From contig OY727094.1 of the NCBI GenBank assembly GCA_963402885.1, positions 35,404,501-35,468,500 on the forward strand: a DNA stretch of 64,000 nucleotides, given 5' to 3'. A program made the position numbers and the translations under genes. Source of the stretch: Antedon bifida (Eukaryota > Echinodermata > Crinoidea > Comatulida > Antedonidae). Shown here piece after piece: positions 1 through 16,459 of this stretch (positions are counted from its first letter, which is position 1; every line of letters starts with the position of its first letter). Under the pieces are notes generated by a model that saw only the letters and a program-made list of their open reading frames with translations, was not told where the DNA came from and did no database searches.

Positions 1-328
1 AATTTTATTGCAAAAGATAGGACATCAAATTAAGCTCAGCCCTTCAATCACCATTTTTAGGGACTCTCTATTTCTAAATCCTGGATCCGCCACTGTAATA
101 TCAACCAACAATGCCAAATTTGTTGAAATGAACATTTACACTATATACTATTCATTGGTCAACTCACTTGTTACGTCTACCTCCTTATGTTGTTGTGTCA
201 GTACTGTGGGAATCTTGCTTAATAGGGAGGTTTCAGCAACTTACGGATATGATAATGTTCATAATTTCATATAAACTTGAATATATGATCCATATTAAAA
301 AACTGATGAAAAGCAAATGATTTAATAG

Positions 329-3300
329 ATTCCAGAGTTACAGCAAGAGGTCGATGACATGTCACTTAAGCTTCAAACGGCGGAACAACAGTTGAAGGAC
401 TACGAAGCAACACGTATAGAGGTACAGAACTGTAGAGAAGAAATACTCAAATATAAGTCACAAATACAAGAGGATAGAATTCAAAGGTGTGTAATTAATA
501 TTGTAAACAATTTAGAAACTAAATTTATGTTCAGATTCTTGTAAGATCTAGGCTACAGTAGTTTGTTTATGCCAAACTCTATTCATATGTTTAACACTGG
601 TGTCTCTAGAATGTAATTTGTTTAACCTTTTTAAGATTTTTAATGTTACTGTTTTGTACTTTTACATTTTTTTTCATTTTTCAGTCTGTTTATGATATGT
701 ATTTTTTAATCGGATTGCTGACAACCGACATTTCTTTGTTTTTTACAAAGACAAATAAAGTTTTTTGTATCTGTATGTTACGTTACATCAAGAAAAGTTT
801 ATATTAATGACAAACGCTTGTTATTTATTCTAAAAATGTAGTCTAAAAATAAAATATGTTTGGATCATATTTTGGATCTTAATAAACTACTAGTGTATTA
901 CTAGTTCTAATCTAGTTTCTTCGTTTTAATTATTATTAATAACAAAATAAATTATTAGTGTGCAGATCAAAGGATATTTTTCATAAATTCTAGAGTACTT
1001 ACCTTGAGGATGTAATTTTGATTTGTTTTAATACAGTTGTTTCCAAAAACCTTTAGGAATATAGAAAATTGATATCTTTAAATTTGACTTATAATTCACT
1101 TCTTGTATTTTATTTATTATCAGGTCGTTACAAAATCAGCATATAGAGGAGCTCAAAAGCCAGTTGGATTTCTTTCGCAACAAAGAAGATCAACTTCACC
1201 ACAATAACTCAGAATTGAAACACAAATACCTTGAAACACAGAACAAACTTCATACAATTGAGGACCAAAATAAATCTATTAGTGAAATGGTCAGTTTCTC
1301 CTCCTCCACTCTTTCCTCTCCAAATCAAAGTCGAATCATTTAAACCCTGGCAAAATGTCTATTTACATCATTTCACCATATTTGGTGCATTTGTTTTAGT
1401 AATTTCAACTATTATAACATAATAATCTCTGATCGGTTCACATCAATATGTAACAGTATTTTTATGTTTTTTTCAGCAAAGTGTATCTGAGAAAAATAAG
1501 CAAGTGCTGTCAGACCAACTGTCAAGCTTAAGGAACCAGGTTGATAGGCTGCAGATGGAAGTGTTCCAGACGACGGAGAAACTTCAACTACAGATGCACA
1601 AGTATGACGATCAAAAGCGCCACCACAGGAGCAAATTACAAGCAGCGAGGTAAAGTTGATGATTTACAAACTGTTTATTCTTTTATTATTATACATTGTA
1701 CATCTGGCTGACCTTTGACATTTGTAAATATCATTGCTTCTTTAGTATTGCCCAGGTCACTTATGTTCAGTAGCTTAAGGAGTATTATTAAAGGCAGATT
1801 CACACTAAGTCATTGAATGACACAAACAACAAACAACTATAAATAATGAGGCTGAAATTTGTGTCTAAAAGCAATGAAGTTCAGTGAAATGCAACTGAAA
1901 TGTATAAATAACAGTTAATGAAAGATATATTGTATTTCCTTCACAAAAAATAATTTTGTTGTTGAATATGCCAATTTAATGTCACATAATAATTATTCTC
2001 TTTGTAGTTAAATACTGTATTTAATTATTGTTCTTTTTTTACTTTTATTAGAGAGATTTTTACAAGACATAAATTGATTTTGACCGAGAGTTTGAACAAG
2101 TTACAAGAGGAGCTAACGAATGCCAAACGAGAGTTACAGCATGAACAACAATGGAAGAATAACATGGACACCAATCACAAACAATTGCTGTCAGAGCATA
2201 GGGAACTCCTTGCTAAGTATGATGTAGTTGTATTGTCTTTAATAAGTAAAATCTATGCTTGTTAACTCTCTTGTAATTATATACTTGTATTATGTTTCTA
2301 CTACTACATTTTATTTTGTTGAAAGTGGAGTTGTGGCTTGGTGGTTATGATGCTTGTCTACTACTCCAAGGGTCCTGGGTTCAAGTCCCGTCACATGTCA
2401 GGATTTTTTCTAAGGACCAAATTACTCCACTCCCAAAGACTTGTAATAATACTTTGTTTATGTAGAGCATCTTGCGTATATGTTTGTGTTGTGAACCTCT
2501 GAGGGTCCCTAATGATTAGCAATAGCTGGATGGATCACCCTCATTAAATATGGTAAAAAAAAAACCAAAAAAAAACACTTAAATACAATAGTAAAACATA
2601 CACAATTTGTATTCTAGAGACAAAATGTTAAAAAGTTAATGAAAAATCAAAAACCAAACAAATTAACAAATGTTAAACAAACAAAATTGAAAATGTTTGT
2701 TTTATAGATTTAGTGAAAATGAAGAGTTAACAAGAGACCAATCTCGTAACCTAGCAACAATGGAGTATCGTTTAAAGTTCTTGGAGCATGAGAACGGAGT
2801 GCTTCAAGAAAGAGTGGATGTGTTGAGCAAACAACGTATCGCACTCGAAAAGCTAGTCAGGGAATATCGCTTGGAAAAACAGAAAGAAGTATGTACAATA
2901 AATTAATTTTTGTTCTTTATCTTATCTTCCCAGAACAATTATGAATGTCATATAACAAAAATATTTTACTTAATTTTGCATCAATATATTATTTTCTTGT
3001 AGGAAATTAACAAAGCAGTTTTGCCTAGCAGTTTGCCAATAACTCACCCAATGTCATCATTTAGCTATGGAGCGCCAAAAGGGTCATTAAGCAGTGGACT
3101 TGGAAACTCCATGAGGTATTACATCATGATATTAAGTTTTTATAGACACTGTGGTTATTTTTTTTACCACAAATAGTACTATCGCTGTTGTATTGTCAGT
3201 TTTAGTGGATTGATTTCATTTTGTCAGTGTTGTTTTGAAACATAAATTATTTTATTTTATTCGTAGCTACGCACCATCATTAGATCTGTCTAGCCATCGG

Positions 3301-3444
3301 CCTGAAGGTCTGCTTACGGTACGTTCACCGGGGTCTGCTGGGTATTCTCCACACATCAACGGCTACGTGAACAATGCTCGTAATCTTTCCAGCACTGGAA
3401 GAACGCTGGACAATGAGAGCACTGAGGTCGACTCCGAATCGTAA
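329..3444 (+). CDS. Coiled-coil protein, C-terminal 377 residues (5' part outside window)
   Basis: Seven coding exons join in one frame: 329-486, 1124-1289, 1477-1649, 2052-2216, 2708-2888, 3003-3115 and 3267-3444. Every internal boundary has AG/GT and the phases fit (total 1134 nt, 377 codons plus TAA). Roughly the first 275 residues are rich in Glu, Lys, Gln and Leu with heptad-like spacing and almost no Pro or Gly, so a long parallel coiled coil is expected. A charged stretch (KQRIALEKLVREYRLEKQKE) ends it, and the last ~95 residues are Ser/Gly/Pro-rich and probably disordered, ending TEVDSES. The start lies upstream of base 1; the acceptor at 327-328 has a poor pyrimidine tract and is the least certain boundary. 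The overall look is that of centrosomal or cytoskeletal CCDC-type proteins, but I do not recognise the family member. The gene runs toward the convergent GABARAP gene. Confidence 0.8.
2322..2575 (+). mobile_element. tRNA-derived SINE in a coiled-coil gene intron
   Basis: An RNA polymerase III split promoter is visible: A box TGGCTTGGTGG at 2334-2344 and B box GGTTCAAGTCC at 2378-2388, 34 bp apart as in a tRNA. About 165 bp of non-tRNA body follows, then an A-rich tail from about 2555 (AAAAAAAAAACC AAAAAAAA). The tRNA part does not fold into a full cloverleaf with intact acceptor stem, so this is a retroposon and not a tRNA gene. It sits in the intron between exons 2052-2216 and 2708-2888, in the same orientation as the gene. 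Confidence 0.75.
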
Positions 3445-4914
3445 ATTTGTACTGAGATCTATTACCAGTCATTACATACTCCTATGTTTATTAGTATTTA
3501 GAGTAAAGGCAATCTAACAACAGGACACTGAGCTTGCCTTGCTAAGATAGGAACTTGTAACAGTCCTTTGATCTTATGTCTGGCTGCGACAAATACCAAT
3601 TATACTGTACTATGTGTGTACCAAGGTGAGCAGTGTCTGCAAGGGAACTGATTGTGTCGCAGCCACAGATAAACCCTTTGATCTCCAGAGCTCAGCATCC
3701 TGTTGTTAGATTGCCTTGATTAGACACAGACCTTTTGCACTGTGTTTTGTTACAATTGGCAAAAGAGTGTTTAGAAATCTTGAAGAAGACTTTTGAGGAG
3801 TTTATATGAATAACTGCTTTTAATATCTCATAATGTTTTATATATTGTTTGTAGATCTGTTGTATTTGTTTTTTTGTATTGTTATATTGCATGAGGAATT
3901 TTCCTCAAAGATTGAAAAGGGTAATGTTTATGGTCAACTGGAGTTCCACAGAAAGTGGTTAAAAGTGGTTACATAAGAAAAGACTCCTGACAAACTTCAA
4001 ATGTAGTAATGTAGGTTGAGATATTTTAAAATTAAAAATTAATTGATTATATGTTGTAATCGCGTACTATGAGTAGAGTACACACTATGTGCCAATATTT
4101 TGTATCCGTCCAGATATGAATTAATGTAATAATAATTATTACAGTTGAATTTACAGTCAGTACAGTTGGTATATTTATTTCCGTCCAGCGACAATATAAT
4201 ATTGCCTTGATTTTGATATGTGTTGTTAGTCCGTCCAGAAACAGATATCGGAAAAAACTTGAATTTATAATATTATAATAATGACATTAATGTGCAAAAG
4301 CAACACCTTGAAAAGAATAACACCAAACTACTAGTCGTTTGTGCGGGAGGAGTGGCGTACCCCCCACAAACATACACACTTAGTGGAGTCTGGCCCAAAC
4401 GCTAAGGAAATGGAGATGGGCACCACGGCCGTTAGCATTAGCTTAGGTTTCAACTTTACCTTACTAGTATATTAATTAGCTATTGGTATTTATATGTAGT
4501 ACAATTTGTGATGAATTTTTATATTTTTATTATATTATTTTATACACAAATGTAACCTGCCCTGCCCTTATTTATGCTGTATGGTATTATGATGCAATTT
4601 CAATATGCAACCATGTCTCATTTTAGTTGTTAGCTACACTTTGACAAATGAAATAATGCCCATTTGAGAAACTGTTATTTCTATTTACAATTCAACATTT
4701 TTATTTAAAAATTGTAAAATATTATTGTGTGTACTTGTAAGTATTTTGTATGTACGCATACAGGGTTTTTTGTAGTATTTTTTAAATATTTATAATAGAA
4801 TTTAACAAAAACAGAGTGTTTGGTGTTTAATGTATCATAAATTTAAATTGATTCCTAGTATGATGATTTAATAATAATAATATAAATGTAGTACTAGAAA
4901 TACTGTACAATAAA
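3445..4914 (+). other. Probable 3' UTR of the coiled-coil gene
   Basis: No open frame of note follows the TAA at 3442-3444. AT-rich sequence runs to an AATAAA at 4909-4914, the first clear polyadenylation signal I see; further AATAAA words occur near 5053 and 5785, so the transcript end is uncertain. A GC-rich hairpin lies inside at 4337-4371. Confidence 0.4.
4337..4371. repeat. GC-rich hairpin with adjacent conserved-looking block
   Basis: GTTTGTG at 4337-4343 pairs with CACAAAC at 4365-4371, with G-rich (GGGAGG) and C-rich (ACCCCCC) segments inside that extend the pairing. About 35 bp downstream is a GC-rich block (ATGGAGATGGGCACCACGG near 4411-4429) unlike its AT-rich surroundings. Both may belong to one dispersed repeat or a structured element in the predicted 3' UTR. 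Confidence 0.4.
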
Positions 4915-5479
4915 ATGCCACTTAATAGGGGTGTCTCCTGAAAAGAAGTTGGCCGTAGTGTTAAAACATTTTTTGCCTTGTTAATTTCACAGGAGTTTCC
5001 CCCTTAATGGGCGTGCCAAAGGACCTTTAAAAGTAAAAGAATGTTCAGAAACAATAAAAATATCAAAAATTATAACTTTTTTACATTTGATATGATCAAT
5101 TAATAATTTGATGATTGAAAAATTATGCAAAATATGAACATGTGTAATGTTAAAGCAAAACAATTAATTTCAATAAATTGGCCGCAATTTTTAAACTCAA
5201 TTTGTTTTACAAAAAGGTAGATATACATAAATATGTAAGAACAAATGTACGTATGTACTTATTATGCAAGATACATTAAAAAAAATATTTATTTGTATAT
5301 TGGAAACGATTTATTGCTGAATTTGTAATTTTTCTATGATTTGTATACAAATATTGCTTTAAGTATGAGTGAATCTTTATTGAAAATATCGGGGTTAAAA
5401 TTGTAATAGATGGAACCATTTTAAGTGTCCAGTTTGTAAACAGTGTTTCAATGCAGGTAGTTGGAAAGACAGTATAGAG
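4915..5479. other. Intergenic AT-rich DNA
   Basis: No coding signal with splice support is visible. The stretch may include the distal 3' UTR of the coiled-coil gene. Confidence 0.4.
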
Positions 5480-6017
5480 TTCCAGGCTATGTCCAGTCAA
5501 ATCGAAGATAGTAGTAGAGTTATATAATATTATATGAAATGTGTAGAAAGAAATTTGGGGTTGATTTATTTAACCCTTTCATATTTAACTTTTTGTGGTC
5601 AATTTAGCTGGCACTGGGTTTATTTGATTAAAAGTCCATGTTTCAAGAGTATTACACCCATTGTAAACCAGAAATTTGTTGTTTGTGTTCTTAAAATATA
5701 GGCCTAGCTTTTCATGGATGCTCTTTTCTTCAAGATATGGCAAATATTTTACTTAAGATGTAATTGTGATGTGTGCTTAATAAATGTATTTTGTAATAAA
5801 ATCTACATTTCTAGGAATTCAAGTTGTTGTCTAATAATTATGTATTATGTCTTTTAAAGTTTTAATCGTGTCTGTTGAATTTTGAAAGATTCAACCAATC
5901 AGAGCACAGTTTGTCGACATTGTAGCAGACGTACGACAGCAGGTGTATGCAAAACAAATTCACGTGCATTTTTATTGAGTGAGACGTTCGAACGATTTGA
6001 CTGGACATAGCCTGGAA
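5480..6017. mobile_element. 538-bp inverted-repeat element (MITE-like)
   Basis: The 25 bases at 5480-5504 (containing CCAGGCTATGTCCAGTC) are a perfect inverted match to 5993-6017. No transposase frame fits inside, so it would be non-autonomous. No clear target duplication is seen. The right half is relatively GC-rich and holds a CCAAT motif (ACCAATCAG near 5894). Confidence 0.55.
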
Positions 6018-6765
6018 TATTTACTTGATTCATTGAGGAAAATCATTTTTTTTGTGGAATTATAAGTGACCTGATTGCAATATGAAGACCTTGTATTACT
6101 TGCAGAGAGCAGAAACAGAGGTATGTTGATAAACCTAAGCCTGGCTCATTTTCTGTATTGGGGGGCCTAGCCATGAGAATGAAGGGGACTTGGATGCCAT
6201 TTTAGACCTACCTACCTAATGAATGTATGCCAGTGCATGTGTGTGGTAATGTATGATCATTGTAATGTCCCATAGGATTGATGAAAACTGGCGTTAATGG
6301 AACATTTCATGCTAATCATAATTAGGCCTAAATGTTGAATGCTCAACAATTCGGCCGCACTATTATTAATTAAACAAATTGCAAAGCAATACGAAATTAT
6401 GTAAGTTTTTTTTAAAAATCCGGGATCACCCACTGAATGCAGTATGGAAAGCTTTACACTCTGGTATGGTTACTTTGCTTGCTCCTGAGTGTACATTTAA
6501 CTTTAGTGTGTTATTTAGCTTTTGTTTTCATCACCATGATAATTAACTTTTTTCACTTCCCATTGAATTGTATACCCATTGTTTTAGAGTAGATACTGTA
6601 CCGTTAACATAAAATCATACCAGTATATTGCATGCTGTAACTGTTGTAGTTATTTTTCTGAGCCATAGTATATTGTTTCAATTCCAGTCTGTCTGTAATT
6701 CATAATCAAGACGGTTTTATTTTATGTTTGAACATAAAACCAACTGCCTCTTCTATCACATGTTT

Positions 6766-6918
6766 CAGGGCCGTAGCCACACATAGTAGTATGGTTGGTA
6801 AGGTTTCAACCTGACCATTTTTTGACAGAAGCCTAGATGAGAATCCTGTGGTCAGCACAGAGATTGTTCTTTCTATTGCGACAACCGCACCACTATAATC
6901 ACTGTGGCTACCGCACTG
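6766..6918. mobile_element. Short hAT-like MITE
   Basis: The left end CAGGGCCGTAGCCAC (6766-6780) and the inverted right end GTGGCTACCGCACTG (6904-6918) match at 13 of 15 positions. CAGGG termini are typical of hAT elements, but no convincing 8-bp target duplication is seen. A related end (GGCTACAGCCCTG) occurs near 14718-14730. Confidence 0.45.
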
Positions 6919-7540
6919 TGTCTCTTGTTCCCAACATTTTCTACGGAATGCACAACGTGGTTCATTTATCCAGAAATTTCATCATTTTTTTCCAACATTT
7001 TACATTATTTTCATTCTTTATTTATCTTCATCATGGACACAATATACACACCAAATAACAGAGTTCATTTTGTACTTTAACTTGATTTAATAAAACTAAA
7101 CATTATATAATACATTTAAATAGTTAATAAATCAATAGATTAAATGCAATTAACAACAAATAAACTAGTAGATGAAAAAATTAGTACTCAATTGAAAAGC
7201 AACTTAAAAGGAGAGCGCGAGCGTTATGCATATTTGACCCCAATACATCATTAGTGTTTTATTAAACATAAGATTAATTGGTTTGTATACGACATACTGC
7301 AAATTTATTATTCTGATAAAATGGCGTTTTTAGAATTCAGATGATGCAAGCAAGAAACTATTTGGGAAATCAACCAGTTTGATTTTCTGTAGTAATATTT
7401 GTAGAATCAATATTAAATCTGCTGTTGCCAATTACAACACTAAAGAAAGGACATTTTTTCAGTACCAAATAGAAATTTATAAAAATAATGTAATATAATT
7501 CTATAACTATATTGAATAAATTCATCTGGTTCCAAATAAT

Positions 7541-7647
7541 ATTTTTGTGGATTTTTTACTTTTATGATTGTCGGCGAAACGTCACGAAGGTAATTTATTC
7601 CTTATCGTTTCTTTGGTTCAACATAAAAGTAAAAAATCCACAAAAAT
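7541..7647. repeat. Inverted repeat, 26-bp arms
   Basis: Arms at 7541-7566 and 7622-7647 (core TTTTTGTGGATTTTTTAC and its complement) are nearly perfect inverted copies separated by about 55 bp containing CGAAACGTCACG. It is probably a small foldback transposon fragment. Confidence 0.55.
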
Positions 7648-8473
7648 TCTATAACTTGTTGTTTCATAGAATATTGAATAATTTGTAACATGCTTTGATA
7701 CAGAATAGACCCATGGAAAGCAGGGATATATTAAACCAAAGAAAATAATGATAACTTAAATCAAAGTATATAATCTATTTACGAGTACAATACTAAGTAA
7801 TTGGAAACAATACTTACCTGTGGCCTGTTTAAGGCAAGTTATATCCCACGTGTAAATTTCAGTTAACAATACAATTTATTATAACTTATAATACTATAAC
7901 AATATAGGAAATAAATGTTGATTTCTTGTACAAAAAAAAATTTAATTTTAATGAAAATTTTGGGGTTTTTTTGAGTTGGAAAAATAATTAGTAATAATTT
8001 AATTTATTCGCTTTAGATTTCTAAACATAAAAAGTACTCTGTCTATAACTACAGTAAACATACTTTATCTTCTGTTAAATACCAGCACATTCTACGATTA
8101 TTTCACATAATTAATGGAACCCCAATTTGTTAATATTCATTTTGCAAGATATTATTTGGAGATAGGGTGTGTAATGAAAAGAGATAGCACGGTTGGTATG
8201 CACTGGTTCACTACAATATCTCTGATAGGAAACATGAAAAAATACTCACTAGATCACAGTCTATAGTTTATATGACTTTTTTTTTTATAGTAATACAGTA
8301 TTGTAAATCACAGAATATTTCCTATATCTTCCAATGCAATTCCAATATTATTATTATTATGCTACATATCCAACATTTGCTAATAAAATCTTTAAGTTGA
8401 GCAAAATTTTCTGTACAGAAATTTACATAGAAGCTTTTGCAAAAAAAATGTCTATAATAGTTATAATATCCCA

Positions 8474-12328
<3,855 letters not shown>

Positions 12329-12931
12329 TCAAATCTGTCTATAAATTTCACAACAACCTAATGACGATCTTATTGTCAATTTCAGTTTTAAAATGGCCGT
12401 CTTCTGTTTACCTCCTATTTCTGTTTGTGACGTAGGTCCCTCCTATTGCTCACACACACAGCATGCATACACAGCAAAAATTAGTACCAAATTAAATAAT
12501 AACGTAACTTACGTTACAATATAACTAAGTTTAAAACTGTGAAATATTATTCTTACTTATACGCTATAGATTATGACACATAGTAGATTTTAATGTCATG
12601 CTTTATATGTGAATTTTAAGCTCATACTATTTGCGCGGAAGACTATATACCAGATCTACACACAATATAATCGATCGTCAGAAAGATAAGGGTTAAAAAT
12701 AGATCATGACATCATTGTTTGGGGATTTCCAACCTACCGTCATCTCGTACTGGTACTTCTTCCGCGGGACTTTAATTAGATTGGTATAAATGAATGTTGC
12801 ACATTCATTTATAATAAATTGAGAAGTAATTCAGTTTCAGCAGCAAAATAAATAAAAGACACAATATTTATGTTAATAAATAAAATATAGGCCTATAATA
12901 TGAAATAAAATAAAGCGTAAAAAGAAAGTAT

Positions 12932-13068
12932 TTAAAGTTGTATTGTCCACCACAAAAAACATGACAAATACAAAAAAAAACAGTTTTTTCCGATCCCGTT
13001 TTCGGTCAAAGTAGTCGATAACGATTAATTTATGTGACAAAATGGCAAATAAAAAAAAAATGTACCGA
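12932..13068 (+). mobile_element. Truncated copy of the TTAA-ended MITE
   Basis: It begins TTAAAGTTGTATTGTCC and continues with ACAAAAAACATG and TTTTTTCCGAT...TTCGGTCAAAGT, matching the order of blocks in the complete element at 15431-15779. The right terminus is missing. Confidence 0.55.
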
Positions 13069-13109
13069 TTTTATTAGTCCTGATAGAGGGCGGTATAACT
13101 CTGAATTGT

Positions 13110-13928
13110 CCAGAGCCATATATATAAAGAGTTACGACATTGGATTATAGTCACGTGATATGCAGATCAATTTGTGTCAAACTTGTCTCCGTTAATGCAT
13201 GTAAAGTATAGGAGCAAGAAAATACTTTAAACTTTTTCTTATATTTAAAAAAATGTAATTGCACATTTTACGGTGAAATATCGATGTGCACAGCGTACAG
13301 AAGTACTTGCGGCAAAGAATATTGCGCGCGCGTGCGCTAGTACATTATAAAGTTCGATTGATTGATTTTGGAACGAAACATCCCATAACTACGTCCTATT
13401 AATAACAATTATGTAATATTTTCAATTCATAATGCATGCTTTGATGACTAAATAAAATAATATAGTGTCGTGGATATATTTGTTAATATATTGAATAGGG
13501 TATGAACAATATTAAAATAATAAAGGCAAATTATTACAAATGAAATGATGAACGAGTCTCTGAAAGTTTGTGTCAAAAACACACAGAGAGCCATATACTG
13601 TATAAAAAGAGGGGTGAATTTGTGTGTTTTTTGTATTGGTTCATGCTTTGATGTAGCCTGACTTGCATGTAGGCCCTAGCATTTATTCTTTTGTTATTAT
13701 AGACACAATATATATATGTTACCAAATTAATACCATTAATAAAATTAATTACTAAAATAAAAACGGAATATAAACGTTATTTCATAGACAAAAAAATCTA
13801 AAAATAATGCATGAACTATAGGAAAACGCTATACAAAAGAGGCGCGCGCGCCCTCAGCGTGCGAATTCTTTGACACAAAAATGGCTTCTAATTTTCAATG
13901 TCGTAACTCTTTATATATATGGCTCTGG
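13110..13928. mobile_element. 819-bp MITE with 33-bp perfect terminal inverted repeats
   Basis: Bases 13110-13142 and 13896-13928 are perfect inverted copies (beginning CCAGAGCCATATATATAAAG). The 6-bp word AATTGT flanks both ends (13104-13109 and 13929-13934), consistent with a target-site duplication. There is no transposase frame. Perfect ends and an intact duplication suggest recent insertion. A degraded similar sequence (CAACTCTTTATATATTATA) occurs near 14323. Confidence 0.8.
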
Positions 13929-15430
13929 AATTGTCAAAGTTTTATACAGTACAGGTAATATTGTATTCATCTCACAACAGCTAACGTATGTGCGAACTGT
14001 TCGGGAGGTCAAAAGTTTACGAATGATTATATAATAATATAATAATTTCATTACTAATCGTATTGGTGCTGACCATGTAGAGTAAAATATTCAAAGCATA
14101 TCTTGTGTCGACACCATGGATAATTAAATAATATTATTATTTTCTATTTATAAATGCTGTAGATCGAGACAAACAAACGTGTTTTGAAAGCAAACCGTAC
14201 ATTGAAAGTGTCTAATGTTCTTATTTGTTATCTTTTGAGCAATTTCTTCACTCGATGCAATTAACCAGTGGAAGACGACGAAATAAAGACCTACTGCAAA
14301 AGAAAGCAGTTTGATGATGGTGCCAACTCTTTATATATTATATAACCTTGACGATTTATGAGTCAATGTGAGAAAGAAAACATGATGTAAATGATGTTCG
14401 GGATTTGTGATATTGATCTGTATTATAAATTAGAGTTATTTTGCAACTTGACCAAAACACTTCACCACATGCAACGAGCGTACAAAAAAAAAACCAGCAC
14501 CAAAAAACACAATAAACGCTCAACAAAAACGCTTATTTTTTTTATTTCTCAATATATTATGCTAGGCCGTAGCGAGAGGTTAAAAACGTAACACACACGA
14601 GGCAAAGATGCTTTAAATATAATTATTAATATAAAATATAGACGATCTGTTCTGGTGAATTGGGGTGGGTGCTGAAAATTGAAGATTCCAGACGAGGAGC
14701 GCCTCGTCTGCCTCATGCTGGCTACAGCCCTGATATGATAATTTTAATTCAATGATAAAAAGAACTGATTGTTTATAACATTCATTATATAAAACACAAT
14801 AATAAAAACAATCGTTAATAAAATGTTAGCTGTTAATTTTTACTTGAAAGATAGATGATCTAAAAGTACCGTCATCACGTGACCTACCGTACTCTTTTCT
14901 TTACAATTCAAAGGGTAATTTTCAAATACTGATGATAGTTCTCTAGTGTGGTTATTTTTAAATATCTGTTAATATTCATTAACCGTATTGTATTTTCATT
15001 TATGGTTATGAGCGATTCTATATTGTATTTTTCGCATTTTAACGTCCGTAAATTGGATGATAAATCAAAGTTAGTTCTTAGCGTACGGTACCCTCGCATG
15101 TTTCAAGATAAAATGCATTTTAAGAGCACGATCGTTATACAATCCACAACAAGATCACGAATATAGGTTTTTAAATCTGTTCGTGACATGATCATGAGGC
15201 CTACATACATGTGATGTGCAGATCGACGACCGTCCGACAGGATGTTTCAAACAATAGAAATGTCTTGTAGCATTTAGCATTTAGAGTTTTTCTGATTTTT
15301 TAAAGCCCAATTTGGACTATTTTAGCGCCAAATATCGTGCATCAAACTGAAACTAAACGAATTAGGCCTGCTTTTATGCACCCTTTTAAAGATTTGTTAG
15401 ATAGTTTTTTTTTCCTTTATATTTATTTAT

Positions 15431-15779
15431 TTAAAGATGTATTTTCCCCAAAAAACATGAAAAATGAATTAAGACTAATTAAATCAGACTTTGAATATGT
15501 TATTTTGAAGTTTTAATAAAGTTAATCACCTCCATAAAAAAAAATATGTTTTCACTTATAAAATGACAAAATAAATGGTTAAATTCAACCAAAAATCCAT
15601 TGGCTGGCAGCCAATTTGACCATTTTTTGCTTTAAATTACATTTTTTTTAGATAAATACATTTTTTTTCCGATACAATTTTTGGTCAAAGTGGATAACAA
15701 TTATGTTACATTAAAATGGAATATTTGAAAAAAAATGTTTTTTAAGAATTATGTTTTCAGGGGGACAATACATCTTTAA
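15431..15779. mobile_element. 349-bp MITE with TTAA ends
   Basis: The left end TTAAAGATGTATTTTCCCC and the right end GGGGGACAATACATCTTTAA are inverted copies, and both termini carry TTAA, the target of piggyBac and Kolobok families. The interior has a CCATTGGCTGGCAGCCAATTTG palindrome near 15598. Related fragments are at 12932-13068 and about 50255-50270, so it is a dispersed family. Confidence 0.75.
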
Positions 15780-16459
15780 GGCAAGCCAAGATATGAGCAT
15801 TGTTAAATTTCCATTATATTGGATAATAAAAGGAATCTGTATCTGTTTCGTAAAAAGAGCTTTTAAAAAAATGATTGTGTAAAAAACTCAATTCAAATTG
15901 CTATAGCATCGTAGCGGGAGTGATTCTCCATCAACCTCTCTGATATCATTGATTTTTAAGTGTGCTTTTAAATCATACGGTAAAATGGGTGAAGTTTTTA
16001 ATGGGCTATTCTAAACAAAAGTGTTTAAAATACCGATCCACAATAAATTAATACTATAATAGGCCTACTCAATGATAACAATTTTTGCTTTAGATTAATA
16101 TACACACTTTTCAATTAACAGCTTTTATTAATGTAAAATGAATGTCACACTAGATATGTTACTCTAGACCAAGTCTCTAGTCATTGTCTTTATTAATCAA
16201 CTTTTTCTGTATATTGCTAGTGGTGATTTTTCTCTCAACAATGTATACGTACGAAACGCCATGTGTGCCAAAATGTGTATATTATTAAGTTGAATCATCA
16301 CACCATTCACCACTTTAATTTGCACCACCAAGGCATGTGTGACTTCATTGTATGCCGGAATGAGGGCGTTTTTGCAAACACTTCGTTTATATAAATAATA
16401 ATTAAATTTTTAGGAAATAATGATACACAAAGGATAAGATGTGAATTATGTCAGGAGAA

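Larger units (their letters stand above)
6018..8473. other. Intergenic region between convergent genes
   Basis: The region is AT-rich, with no gene I can support. It contains two short inverted-repeat elements (6766-6918 and 7541-7647) and, next to the GABARAP stop codon, that gene's presumed 3' UTR on the minus strand. A short ATG-led segment at 6082-6120 ends in a good donor (GAG|GTATGT), but no following exon was found. Confidence 0.4.

Noticed and set aside
2322..2400. tRNA gene
   Set aside because: The A and B boxes are good but there is no complete cloverleaf, and it continues into a SINE body with an A-tail.
6082..6120. Possible first exon MKTLYYLQRAETE with a GTATGT donor
   Set aside because: Only 13 codons, no second exon found, next to a MITE; kept as a note in the intergenic entry.
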